Notes under the pieces: generated by a model
The model's input: the letters and a program-made list of their open reading frames with translations, nothing else
Database searches by the model: none
Told to the model about the DNA's origin: nothing
Position numbers and translations under genes: made by a program
Part shown: positions 8,109 through 15,251 of the stretch, in pieces
How positions within the stretch are numbered: the first letter of the stretch is position 1
Layout of the letters: each line of letters starts with the position of its first letter
Assembly (NCBI GenBank): GCA_964422185.1
Contig: CAYRAG010000032.1
Location: 1-21,553 of the forward strand
Origin: CALXCT01 sp964422185
GTDB taxonomy: Bacteria > Bacillota > Clostridia > Oscillospirales > Oscillospiraceae
Reading direction: 5' to 3'
DNA: 21,553 nt

Positions 8109-8132
8109 AATCGCCGGGATGTTCCGGCGATT
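8109..8132 (+). promoter_or_regulatory. Leader hairpin before the first DUF4358 lipoprotein
   Basis: AATCGCCGG (8109-8117) and CCGGCGATT (8124-8132) pair perfectly over 9 bp around a 6-nt loop, 26 bases before the ATG and just ahead of the AAAAGGAG ribosome site. No T-run follows, so it is not a classical terminator. It may stabilise the transcript or be a protein site. A further inverted repeat, AGTTCCC/GGGAACT, lies upstream at about 8020-8066. Confidence 0.45.
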
Positions 8133-8158
8133 ACCATCGAGAAAAGGAGCTTTTTGCC

Positions 8159-8659
8159 ATGTGGAAGAAAACGGTGTCTCTTGTGGTTGCCCTGGGGATG
8201 GCCCTGACTCTGGCCGCCTGCGGCGGCGGAGGCGGGAGTGACGGGGATCAGGCGCAGGTCGATCTGGCCGCGTTCTACGATACCATGTTCGCGCAGGCCA
8301 AGGAAGAGGGCCTTGCCATGACCGCCACGGAGGGCGACATGCTGGAGATGCTCTACCCGGGATTGTCCGATGTGGAGTGCAATCAGCTGGTGGCCTACGC
8401 CCCCATGATGTCCGCTGTCGCCTATGAGGTCGCTCTGGTGGAGGTGGCCAATTCGGACGATGTGGACACGGTGAAAGAGATCTTCCAGAACCGCATTGAC
8501 ACCCAGTCCACGGATGGCCCGGGCATGTACCCCGCCACGGTGGAGCAGTGGCAGAAAAACGCCTATGTGGAGAGCAACGGGAATTATGTCATGCTGGTAG
8601 TAGGGGAGGGCGCGGACGCGGAAGTCACCGCGTTCCAGAACCTGTTCCAGCAGAGCTGA
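8159..8659 (+). CDS. DUF4358 lipoprotein
   Basis: A 166-aa predicted lipoprotein. The signal sequence has KK at the N terminus, a hydrophobic core and the lipobox LAAC with C21 as the lipidated residue, followed by a GGGGGSDGD spacer. The rest matches DUF4358, a clostridial domain of unknown function: YPGLSDVECNQLVAYAPMMSAVAYEVALVEV, then DDVDTVKEIFQNRID, then a C-terminal NGNYVMLVVGEGAD block. It should sit on the outer face of the membrane. AAAAGGAG lies about ten bases before the ATG. A paralogue begins 24 bases after its stop, so the two are probably cotranscribed. I cannot assign a function. Confidence 0.85.
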   Translation: MWKKTVSLVVALGMALTLAACGGGGGSDGDQAQVDLAAFYDTMFAQAKEEGLAMTATEGDMLEMLYPGLSDVECNQLVAYAPMMSAVAYEVALVEVANSDDVDTVKEIFQNRIDTQSTDGPGMYPATVEQWQKNAYVESNGNYVMLVVGEGADAEVTAFQNLFQQS

Positions 8660-8683
8660 CCGCTTAAAAAGGAGACCTGATCT

Positions 8684-9650
8684 ATGAAACGATTGATTGC
8701 CCTGATCATGGCAGCCGCCATGACGCTGGCGCTGGCAGCCTGCGGCGGCAGCGGAGGAGACGAGCCGNNNNNNNNNNNNNNNNNNNNNNNNNNNNNNNNN
8801 NNNNNNNNNNNNNNNNNNNNNNNNNNNNNNNNNNNNNNNNNNNNNNNNNNNNNNNNNNNNNNNNNNNAGCGCGGAGCCGTCGGAATCGGCGGAGCCCTCT
8901 GAGAGTCCCGCTCCGGAATCGCCCTCCCCGTCCGTGCCGGCTGAGCCGACGCTGACGATGAACCGGGAGGAGTTCGCGCTGTTCTCGCCGGGATCCTCGT
9001 TCCGGCTGCGCTACACCTGCGAGCCCTTTGTCGAGGCCGATCCGGTCTTCTCCTCCAGTGACGAGAATGTCGCCACCGTGGCGGAGGACGGCACCGTGAC
9101 TGCGGTGACGCCCGGCAACTGCACGATCACCCTGGTGTACGGAGACCTGACCGCGAAGTGCAAGGTATACTGCCGCTGGGATGAGGCATCCCCCGAGCCC
9201 TCTGAGTCTGTTGAGCCGTCCGGGGAGCCCGCGGAGTCGCCCGCGCCCTCCGAGACGCCTGCCGGCGTGGATCTGGCGGCGTTCTACAGCGACCTGGCCG
9301 CTTCCTACGATCTGGGGAACATGTCCCAGATGGACGACGAGACGACCGAGGCCCATTACCCCGGCCTGTCTGATGTCTCCATGCTCCAGTGCCTGCATTA
9401 CGCGCCGATGATGACCGGCGTGGCGCGGGAGATCACCCTGATTCAGGTGGAGAACAGCGCGGATGTGGACACCGTGAAGGGGATCCTCCAGGCGCGTGTG
9501 GACGCTCAGGTCGGCGGCGATGCCTGGTACCCCGCCATGATTGAGCAGTGGCAGAACTATGCCCGCATCGTGTCAAACGGCAATTACATCATGCTGGCGG
9601 TGCACGACGGGAGCGACGCCATGGTGGACGCCTTTAACGCGCTGTTTTAA
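8684..9650 (+). CDS. DUF4358 lipoprotein with Ig-like (BIG2) domain, interrupted by assembly gap
   Basis: A second DUF4358 lipoprotein, starting at ATG 8684 with AAAAAGGAG upstream and the lipobox LAAC (C20). The reading frame enters the 100-N gap at a codon boundary (after 8767). It resumes downstream in frame 8868, in a Ser/Glu/Pro-rich tract (SAEPSESAEPSES). A bacterial Ig-like BIG2 domain follows (FSSSDENVATVAEDGTVTAVTPGNCTITLVYG), then a second Pro/Glu/Ser linker and the C-terminal DUF4358 domain (YPGLSDVSMLQCLHYAPMMTGVAREITLIQVENSADVDTVKGILQAR). I join both parts as one gene because signal peptide, linker and domain are in the expected order. The 100-base gap is not a multiple of three, so its true length is unknown. 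Repeats in the linker probably caused it. Confidence 0.75.
8768..8867. other. Assembly gap (100 N)
   Basis: Exactly 100 undetermined bases, a conventional placeholder. It falls in the Ser/Pro/Glu-coding linker of the second DUF4358 lipoprotein. If that gene is intact, the true gap length must be a multiple of three. Confidence 0.95.
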
Positions 9651-9667
9651 TCCGTTTTTCACATGCA

Positions 9668-9709
9668 GCCGGGCGGGAAGAGCTTGACCGGTTCCCGCCC
9701 GGCTTCTTT
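9668..9709 (+). terminator. Terminator of the DUF4358 pair
   Basis: A perfect 12-bp stem (GCCGGGCGGGAA at 9668-9679, TTCCCGCCCGGC at 9692-9703) with a 12-nt loop is followed directly by TTCTTTTT. It lies 18 bases after the lipoprotein stop and separates that unit from the MBOAT gene. Confidence 0.9.
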
Positions 9710-9750
9710 TTGACTCCATTTCAGGCCGTCCGCGGCCGGAGGAGGCCTCT

Positions 9751-11154
9751 ATGATCTTTTCCACCACCTATTTTCTGTTCCTGTATCTGGTGCTGGTTCT
9801 GCTCATCTACTATGTCATGCCGCTGAAGCTGCGCAACCTGGCGCTGCTTGTGGCCTCTCTGGTGTTCTATTACTGGGGGGAGCGCCGGTATGTCATCCTG
9901 ATGTTCCTGTCCACCGGGATTGACTACATTCACGGGATGCTGGTGGAGCGGTGTAAGAAGAGAGGGAATCTCCGGGGGGCTAAAGCGGCGGTGGCTTCGT
10001 CCATTGTGTTTAACCTGGCGCTGCTCTGCTTCTTCAAGTACTGGGATTTCATCGCGGGATCCCTGCAGTCCATCGGGCTGAACTTCATGCCGGTGCTGGG
10101 AATCCACCTGCCCATCGGGATCTCGTTCTACACTTTCCAGACGATGAGCTACACCATCGATGTCTACCGGGGAGATACGAAAGCGCAGAAGAATATCATC
10201 AACTTCGGCACCTTTGTCACCCTGTTTCCCCAGCTCATCGCCGGCCCGATCATCAAGTACAAGGATCTGGGCGATCAGATTGACAGCCGCACCACCAGCG
10301 CGGACAAATTCGCCTCCGGCGCCAGCCGCTTCATGGTGGGTCTGGGAAAGAAACTGCTCATCGCCAACAATGTAGGGATGCTGTGGGATGCGTACCAGGC
10401 GATCGCGCTGGGGGATCTGACCGTCGCGGGCGCGTGGCTGGGCGTGCTGGCCTTTACTTTCCAGATTTACTTTGACTTCTCCGGGTACTCCGATATGGCG
10501 ATCGGCATCGGCCGGATGCTGGGGTTCGAGTTTCTGGAGAACTTCAATTACCCCTACATCTCCAAATCCATCACGGAGTTCTGGCGGCGCTGGCATATCT
10601 CCCTGTCCACCTGGTTCAGGGAGTATCTCTACTTCCCCCTGGGCGGCAACCGCTGCTCCAAACCCCGGTGGATCTTCAATCTTCTGGTGGTCTGGGCGGC
10701 CACCGGCATCTGGCACGGCGCCAGCTGGAACTTCCTGGTCTGGGGACTGTACTTCTTTGTGCTGCTGGTTCTGGAGAAGCTGGTCTGGGGGAACGCGCTG
10801 GCCAAACTCCCCGCGGTGGTGCAGCATATCTACACCATGCTTCTGGTGATGGTCAGCTGGGCCATCTTCGACATCACGGATTTTGGCCGGCTGGGCGGGT
10901 TCCTGAAAGTCATGTTCGGCTTCGGGGGCGTGCCTGTAGCGGATTCCACTTTCTTCTACTACCTGCGAAGTTATCTGCCGATCCTGATCGCGGCGGCAAT
11001 CGCCTCCACACCCCTGGCGGTCAGGCTGTGGAAGAAGCTGCCGGAGCGTGCCGCCATGGTCTGCCAGACGATTCTGATGCTGGCCGGCCTGATGCTGTGC
11101 ACCGCGTATGTGGTGGACGGAACCTACAACCCGTTCCTGTATTTCCGGTTCTGA
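9751..11154 (+). CDS. MBOAT family O-acyltransferase (AlgI/DltB-like)
   Basis: A 467-aa multi-pass membrane O-acyltransferase. Family members move acyl (usually acetyl) groups across the membrane for transfer to surface polysaccharides. The MBOAT core is clear: PIGISFYTFQTMSYTIDVYRG (121-141), FDFSGYSDMAIGIGRMLGF (241-259), then TEFWRRWHISLSTWFREYLYFPLGGNR (275-301, H282). GIWHGASWNFLVWG (319-332) holds the invariant catalytic His, H322. Length and layout fit AlgI-type proteins. The ATG follows GGAGGAGG. The next gene, a DHHW protein, starts 13 bases after its stop and is the usual extracytoplasmic partner. The acceptor polymer is unknown, so I leave the symbol blank. Confidence 0.92.
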   Translation: MIFSTTYFLFLYLVLVLLIYYVMPLKLRNLALLVASLVFYYWGERRYVILMFLSTGIDYIHGMLVERCKKRGNLRGAKAAVASSIVFNLALLCFFKYWDFIAGSLQSIGLNFMPVLGIHLPIGISFYTFQTMSYTIDVYRGDTKAQKNIINFGTFVTLFPQLIAGPIIKYKDLGDQIDSRTTSADKFASGASRFMVGLGKKLLIANNVGMLWDAYQAIALGDLTVAGAWLGVLAFTFQIYFDFSGYSDMAIGIGRMLGFEFLENFNYPYISKSITEFWRRWHISLSTWFREYLYFPLGGNRCSKPRWIFNLLVVWAATGIWHGASWNFLVWGLYFFVLLVLEKLVWGNALAKLPAVVQHIYTMLLVMVSWAIFDITDFGRLGGFLKVMFGFGGVPVADSTFFYYLRSYLPILIAAAIASTPLAVRLWKKLPERAAMVCQTILMLAGLMLCTAYVVDGTYNPFLYFRF

Positions 11155-11167
11155 GGGAGGTGCGAAG

Positions 11168-12301
11168 ATGAAGAGCAAAAAATTCTCCCTGTTTCTCACT
11201 ATTGTATTCTGCGCTTTTCTGACCGCGTTCCTTGTCGCCCACATTCTGCTGCCGGATCGGGACTTCTCCCCGGAGGAGAACCGCTACCTCAAGCAGTTCA
11301 GCGGCGTGGATACGAGACTCTCCGCCATCGACTCCGGCAAATTCATGGAGGATTTCGAGACCTACTTCTCCGAGCAGTTCCCCGCCCGGGACTTCTGGAT
11401 CGGCCTGAAAGCCGGCGCGGAGCGGATGACCGGGAAGCAGGAGAACAACGGCGTCTATTTCGGCAGGGACGGGCAGACGCTGTTCGCGCAGTATGAGACC
11501 ATCCCCGGCGAGGAGGTGGAGAAGCGGGTGGGCTATGTGAATGCCCTGGCGGACAAGGTGTCTGTTCCGGTCTACTTCAGCCTGATTCCCGGGAAAGTCA
11601 CCGTGCTGTCCGACCTGCTCCCCGCCGGCGCCCCGAAAGCGGATGAGAGAACCAACCTGGCGCAGGCGGAGGCGGACTGTGCGCCCTCCGTGCGCTGGAT
11701 CGACCTGACCGAGACGATGCTGGCCCATCAGGACGAATATGTGTTTTACCGCACGGATCACCACTGGACGACCACAGGCGCGAAGTACGCCTATGAGGCG
11801 CTGATGGAGGGCATGGATCTGCCGGTGGTTCTGCCGGAGGAGGAGCCCGTTCTTGTCTCCGACGATTTTCTCGGCACCACCTATTCCGCCGCCGGCGCCA
11901 AGTGGGTCAGCCCGGACGAGATCTACCGCCCCACAGACGGCACGGATGTCACGGTGACCACCTACTACGACGGCAGCCCCGCGGAGGGCAGCCTGTATGT
12001 GGAGGACAAGCTGGAGACGAAGGACAAATACGCCTACTTCCTGGGGGGCAATCAGCCCCTGTGCGTCATTGAGACAGAACACCCCGATGCGCCAAAGCTG
12101 CTGGTGGTACGGGACTCCTATTCCGACTGCCTCGCCCCGTTCCTGACGGAGAACTTCTCTGAGATCCACTTCTGGGATCTGCGCTACAACAATATGCGCC
12201 TTTCCAACTATGTGGAGGAGAATGGAATCGATATGGTTCTGGTGCTCTACAGCATGGCTAACTTCTCCACAGACTCCCACCTGGCCATGATGGGCCTGTG
12301 A
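11168..12301 (+). CDS. DHHW family protein (AlgX/AlgJ-like acylation partner)
   Basis: A 377-aa protein with one N-terminal membrane segment (about residues 7-28) and an extracytoplasmic domain. The block RDFSPEENRYL near residue 31, then DFETYFSEQFPARDFW, is typical of the DHHW family. RTDHHWTTTGA places the name motif at D197-W200. VRDSYSDCLAPFL near 314-326 offers the SGNH-type serine. Such proteins receive an acyl group from the MBOAT partner and complete transfer to the polymer outside the cell. I chose ATG 11168, preceded by GGGAGGT (11155-11161); the frame stays open upstream but overlaps the MBOAT gene and lacks family sequence. Any terminator is hidden by the gap 33 bases downstream. 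Confidence 0.9.
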   Translation: MKSKKFSLFLTIVFCAFLTAFLVAHILLPDRDFSPEENRYLKQFSGVDTRLSAIDSGKFMEDFETYFSEQFPARDFWIGLKAGAERMTGKQENNGVYFGRDGQTLFAQYETIPGEEVEKRVGYVNALADKVSVPVYFSLIPGKVTVLSDLLPAGAPKADERTNLAQAEADCAPSVRWIDLTETMLAHQDEYVFYRTDHHWTTTGAKYAYEALMEGMDLPVVLPEEEPVLVSDDFLGTTYSAAGAKWVSPDEIYRPTDGTDVTVTTYYDGSPAEGSLYVEDKLETKDKYAYFLGGNQPLCVIETEHPDAPKLLVVRDSYSDCLAPFLTENFSEIHFWDLRYNNMRLSNYVEENGIDMVLVLYSMANFSTDSHLAMMGL

Positions 12302-12334
12302 CATAGGCGAAAACAGACATACCTCCCAGCGAAC

Positions 12335-12434
12335 NNNNNNNNNNNNNNNNNNNNNNNNNNNNNNNNNNNNNNNNNNNNNNNNNNNNNNNNNNNNNNNNNN
12401 NNNNNNNNNNNNNNNNNNNNNNNNNNNNNNNNNN
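12335..12434. other. Assembly gap (100 N)
   Basis: Exactly 100 undetermined bases between the DHHW gene and the next operon. Immediately after it, CGGAGGA/TCCTCCG (12442-12458) forms a 7-bp hairpin, which might be part of a terminator or repeat extending into the gap. Confidence 0.95.
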
Positions 12435-12497
12435 CCATCCGCGGAGGATCCTCCTCCGTAATGCCGGGGACAAAATCAACCCAAAAATCATAAGAAC

Positions 12498-12526
12498 TTG
12501 ATCTTGCGCCCCGTATAAGATATAAT
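12498..12526 (+). promoter_or_regulatory. Strong vegetative promoter of the hydrolase/antiporter operon
   Basis: TTGATC (12498-12503) and a perfect TATAAT (12521-12526) are separated by exactly 17 bases. Transcription should begin near 12533, leaving a leader of about 57 bases before the ATG at 12590, too short for a typical riboswitch. This is the best promoter match in the window. Confidence 0.8.
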
Positions 12527-12589
12527 CGGCACTTGCCGGGAGAGAGGAATACTTGTTCACAGAAAATGGGACAGGAAAGGAGATCGCGT

Positions 12590-13147
12590 ATGAGCGAAGC
12601 AGGACAAAAGCGCATCCAGGACTTCATGGACAGCCTGGAACTGGATCAGCCGGTCAGCGTGGAGGAGTTCCACCAGGCGGTGAAGAGCGCCTACAAGGAT
12701 CGGAGCACCCAGATCTACTTCATCTGGAAGAAACTGAAGGAGCTCTACCCCGAGGTGGACGCCAACCGCGTTATCCGGGAGGGATCCTGGGACTTCGGCC
12801 TCTGGCAGGGACAGAAGATCGCGGAGAAGTACGGCCCGGAGAACATCGGCCCGGTGGAGGCCATCCTCGGTCAGTCCTCCAAGGGCGGCGTGCTGACTTT
12901 TGAACAGGAGATCCTGGAACTGGAGGATGACCGGGCGGTCAAGATGTTCCACAGCTGCCCCCACGCCGAGGCTCTGGCGGAGCTGGGGGAGAGTCCGGAG
13001 ACCATCAAAATGTTCTGCCGGGACATGCTGGGCTACTGCGACTACGCCATCTGCGAGCCATTCCCCAATGTGGACATCGACTTCCCCACCACCGTCGCGG
13101 ACGGGGAGGGACATGGCTGTGCCATGACCATCACCCGGAAAAAATAG
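12590..13147 (+). CDS. L-2-amino-thiazoline-4-carboxylate hydrolase-like protein
   Basis: A 185-aa soluble protein resembling the L-2-amino-thiazoline-4-carboxylic acid (ATC) hydrolase family, named for a Pseudomonas enzyme on the route from ATC to L-cysteine. The supporting pattern is C-terminal: SCPHAEALAELGES (122-135), MFCRDMLGYCDYAICEPFPNV (141-161), then FPTTVADGEGHGCAMTI (165-181), with cysteines C123, C143, C150, C155 and C177. Many gut anaerobes carry such homologues without proven activity, so the substrate is uncertain. ATG 12590 has AAGGAG at 12577-12582, seven bases upstream; an open extension to 12533 begins at the predicted transcription start and is rejected. The antiporter gene follows 31 bases after the stop, presumably on the same transcript. 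Confidence 0.75.
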   Translation: MSEAGQKRIQDFMDSLELDQPVSVEEFHQAVKSAYKDRSTQIYFIWKKLKELYPEVDANRVIREGSWDFGLWQGQKIAEKYGPENIGPVEAILGQSSKGGVLTFEQEILELEDDRAVKMFHSCPHAEALAELGESPETIKMFCRDMLGYCDYAICEPFPNVDIDFPTTVADGEGHGCAMTITRKK

Positions 13148-13178
13148 TGTTTCCCAATCTGGAAAGAGAGATGAGAGT

Positions 13179-14642
13179 ATGAGCGAAGAAATCAAAACAA
13201 CACCCGAGGCAACGCCGAAACCGGCGCCGAAGCCGACCCTGCTGCAGGCGATCATACCCCTGCTGGGTCTGCTGGTCTGCCTGGGCATCGGGTACGCTGT
13301 CCTGAAGCTGCCCACGCAGGTTTGCCTCTTGGGCGCCGCCGTGATTGCGGCATTCGTCGGACTGTGGGTCGGGATCGACTGGAAGACCATGCTGGAGGGC
13401 ATCACCGAGAAAGTCACCGCCTCATTCGGATCCATCATGGTCATGATCTGCGTGGGCGCCATGATCTCCAGCTGGATCTTCTCCGGCACCATCCCGATGC
13501 TGATCTACTACGGCATCAAGCTGATCAATCCCCACTTCCTGTTTGTCACCGGCTTCCTGGTCTGCGCCATCATTTCCACTTTCACCGGCACCTCGTTCGG
13601 CTCCGCCGGCACCGCCGGTGTGGCGGTCATGGGCGTGGCAATCGCCATCGGAGCGCCTCTGCCGATCACAGCCGGCGCGGTTGTGTCCGGCGCGGTGTTC
13701 GGCGATAAGCTGTCCCCCTTCTCCGACACCACCATGCTGGCTCCGGTGGCGGCCAACTGCGATCTGTACGACCACATTAAGCACATGTTCTACACCACCG
13801 GCTGCGCCACCATTGCGTCCCTGATCGTCTACTTCATCGCCGGCATCACCCTGCCGCAGGAGAGCATGGCCAGCCCGGAGCTCGTCCAGCAGATGCTGGG
13901 CACTCTGGACACCATGTTCAACTTCAATATCCTGCTCCTGGTACCCGCGGTTATCGTTCTGCTGGGCGCGTTCTTCCGCAAGCCCACCGTGCCGTTCATG
14001 CTGCTGTCGTCCATTGTTGCCATCATCATGGGCATGGTGTTCCAGGGCTTCTCTTTCGCGGACGGCATGACCGCGTTCTACAGCGGCTTCAATGTCTCCA
14101 TGACCGGCTTTGAGGGCGAGGTCATCGCGCAGATCAACACCCTGCTCAACCGCGGCGGTCTGATGGGCATGATGAGCACCATCCTGCTGATCTTCTGCGC
14201 GTTCGCGTTTGGCGGCATCTACTCCAAGAGCGGCTGCATCACCGTTATCATGGAAAAGCTGATGAAGGGCATCAAGAGCGTGGGCAGCCTGATCACCACC
14301 ACGGTGGTCGCCACCATCTTCATGAGCCTTGTCACCGGCAGCTCCTACCTGGCCATCCTGGTTCCCGGCGAGATGTTCGGCCCCACCTACGACAAGTTCG
14401 GACTGCACCGGAAGAACCTGTCCCGGACTCTGGAAGACGCCGGCACCTGTGTGGTGCCTCTGGTACCCTGGGCTGTCGCCGGTACCTACATGGCCACGAC
14501 GCTGGGCGTCCCCACAGTGCAGTATCTGCCCTGGGCAGTGCTTTGCTACACCAGCTTCATCTTCGCCATCATCTTCGGCTTTACCGGCCTGACCATCAAG
14601 AAAGCGGACGGTACGCCGCTGCGCGAGAGGAAAAAGAAGTAA
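13179..14642 (+). CDS. NhaC family Na+/H+ antiporter-like transporter
   Basis: A 487-aa membrane protein with about a dozen hydrophobic segments after a short Pro/Lys-rich cytoplasmic tail (residues 1-20). NhaC-family signatures are TGTSFGSAGTAGVAVMGVA (136-154) and GAVFGDKLSPFSDTTMLAP (171-189), then a conserved C-terminal half with GGIYSKSGCI and WAVAGTYMA. The family includes Na+/H+ antiporters and organic-acid exchangers such as malate/lactate MleN, so the substrate could be an ion or a carboxylate. It follows the ATC hydrolase-like gene by 31 bases behind a shared promoter. A weak GAGAGATGAGAG ribosome site precedes the ATG. A hairpin terminator follows 32 bases after the stop. The pairing raises the possibility that the transporter imports the hydrolase's substrate; this is inference. 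Confidence 0.88.
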   Translation: MSEEIKTTPEATPKPAPKPTLLQAIIPLLGLLVCLGIGYAVLKLPTQVCLLGAAVIAAFVGLWVGIDWKTMLEGITEKVTASFGSIMVMICVGAMISSWIFSGTIPMLIYYGIKLINPHFLFVTGFLVCAIISTFTGTSFGSAGTAGVAVMGVAIAIGAPLPITAGAVVSGAVFGDKLSPFSDTTMLAPVAANCDLYDHIKHMFYTTGCATIASLIVYFIAGITLPQESMASPELVQQMLGTLDTMFNFNILLLVPAVIVLLGAFFRKPTVPFMLLSSIVAIIMGMVFQGFSFADGMTAFYSGFNVSMTGFEGEVIAQINTLLNRGGLMGMMSTILLIFCAFAFGGIYSKSGCITVIMEKLMKGIKSVGSLITTTVVATIFMSLVTGSSYLAILVPGEMFGPTYDKFGLHRKNLSRTLEDAGTCVVPLVPWAVAGTYMATTLGVPTVQYLPWAVLCYTSFIFAIIFGFTGLTIKKADGTPLRERKKK

Positions 14643-14662
14643 GACAGAGCCGTTCTGACCGG

Positions 14663-14849
14663 CTTTTACGGAGAACCGTGGCTTCCCCCGGAAGGGGAGG
14701 CCACGGTTTTCTGCTGTTCCCGGGTACGCGGAGAGGCGTTTTCCCGTCTGCCGGCCGCCGCACAGTGGGGGCAGGAGAGATCAACGAATTTGACCACTGG
14801 GAGCTCAGCGAAAATGGCCGGTTTCAGCTTAAGAAAATCGGCCAATGCC
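14663..14849. repeat. Intergenic structured repeat, copy A (~187 bp)
   Basis: First of two degenerate direct copies, offset by 245-246 bases. It runs from GCTTTTACGGAGA to GGCCAATGCC. It contains GGAGA/TTTCC (14730-14734 with 14740-14744, G.U closing), an exact 15-nt block shared with copy B (14785-14799), GAGCTCAG, and a 10-bp stem at 14815-14824/14835-14844 with a 10-nt loop. It has stops in all frames and no protein resemblance. Confidence 0.8.
14675..14711 (+). terminator. Terminator of the hydrolase/antiporter operon
   Basis: AACCGTGGCTTCCCC (14675-14689) pairs with GGGGAGCCACGGTT (14695-14708) as a 14-bp stem with one bulged T and a 5-nt loop, followed by TTC. The T-tail overlaps the end of the stem. 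It also forms the left part of repeat copy A described below. Confidence 0.75.
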
Positions 14850-14907
14850 TCTCACAACGGATGAGCCGCAGAGCGGTTGGGATACTGGAAACTCCTGGTA
14901 ATCCTCC

Positions 14908-15095
14908 GCTTTTACGGAGAGGCATGGCCGCTTCAAAAAGGAAAGCCGCGGCAGTCTGTAGCTCCCAGAGTATACGGAGAGGCGTTCTCCCGTTTGACGG
15001 CCAGTGTACAGGGGGAGCAGAAGAGCTCAGCGAATTTGACCACTGAGAGCTCAGTGGAAATGGCCAGTTTCTGATCAACAAAACTGGCTAATGCC
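14908..15095. repeat. Intergenic structured repeat, copy B (~188 bp)
   Basis: Second copy, collinear with copy A with about one net indel. It contains GGAGA/TCTCC (14976-14980 with 14986-14990) and the shared 15-nt block at 15031-15045. A CCACTGAG-AG-CTCAGTGG inverted repeat lies at about 15040-15057. The 10-bp stem is at 15061-15070/15081-15090 with a 10-nt loop. Paired positions differ from copy A in ways that keep pairing. The left-end terminator-like hairpin of copy A is degraded here. Confidence 0.8.
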
Positions 15096-15114
15096 ATCCT
15101 GGTATCCAGGATGG
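15094..15114. other. Perfect 9-bp hairpin next to repeat copy B
   Basis: CCATCCTGG (15094-15102) and CCAGGATGG (15106-15114) pair perfectly around a TAT loop, abutting the right end of copy B. Copy A has no matching hairpin. No T-run follows on either strand. Confidence 0.6.
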
Positions 15115-15215
15115 GCGATCACCGGGACAGGTGAGACCCCAGGAAAGCGGAACTTCCCCCTGCCCTGTATTTCGACTCCCCGGAATATCGTCAGGGGACA
15201 GGGGAGAGGACAAAA

Positions 15216-15242
15216 AGAGAGCCGGGGAAACCCCGGCTCTCT
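15216..15242 (-). terminator. Terminator after phosphoglucomutase
   Basis: A perfect 12-bp stem, AGAGAGCCGGGG (15216-15227) with CCCCGGCTCTCT (15231-15242), has a 3-nt loop. On the minus strand it is followed by TTTTGTCC, with the stem itself ending in T. It lies 9 bases after the stop codon and ends the murA-to-phosphoglucomutase unit. Confidence 0.92.
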
Positions 15243-15251
15243 AGGTGAGAT

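Noticed and set aside
9721..12304. Long minus-strand frames (9721-11244 and 11021-12304) opposite the MBOAT and DHHW genes.
   Set aside because: They overlap each other, have Gln/His/Arg-rich translations and lie antisense to well-identified genes.
12533..12589. An N-terminal extension of the ATC hydrolase-like protein from 12533.
   Set aside because: It would begin at about the predicted transcription start; ATG 12590 has a good AAGGAG site.
14663..15095. A transposon-type miniature inverted-repeat element.
   Set aside because: The copies are direct repeats; I see no terminal inverted repeats or target-site duplications at their ends.
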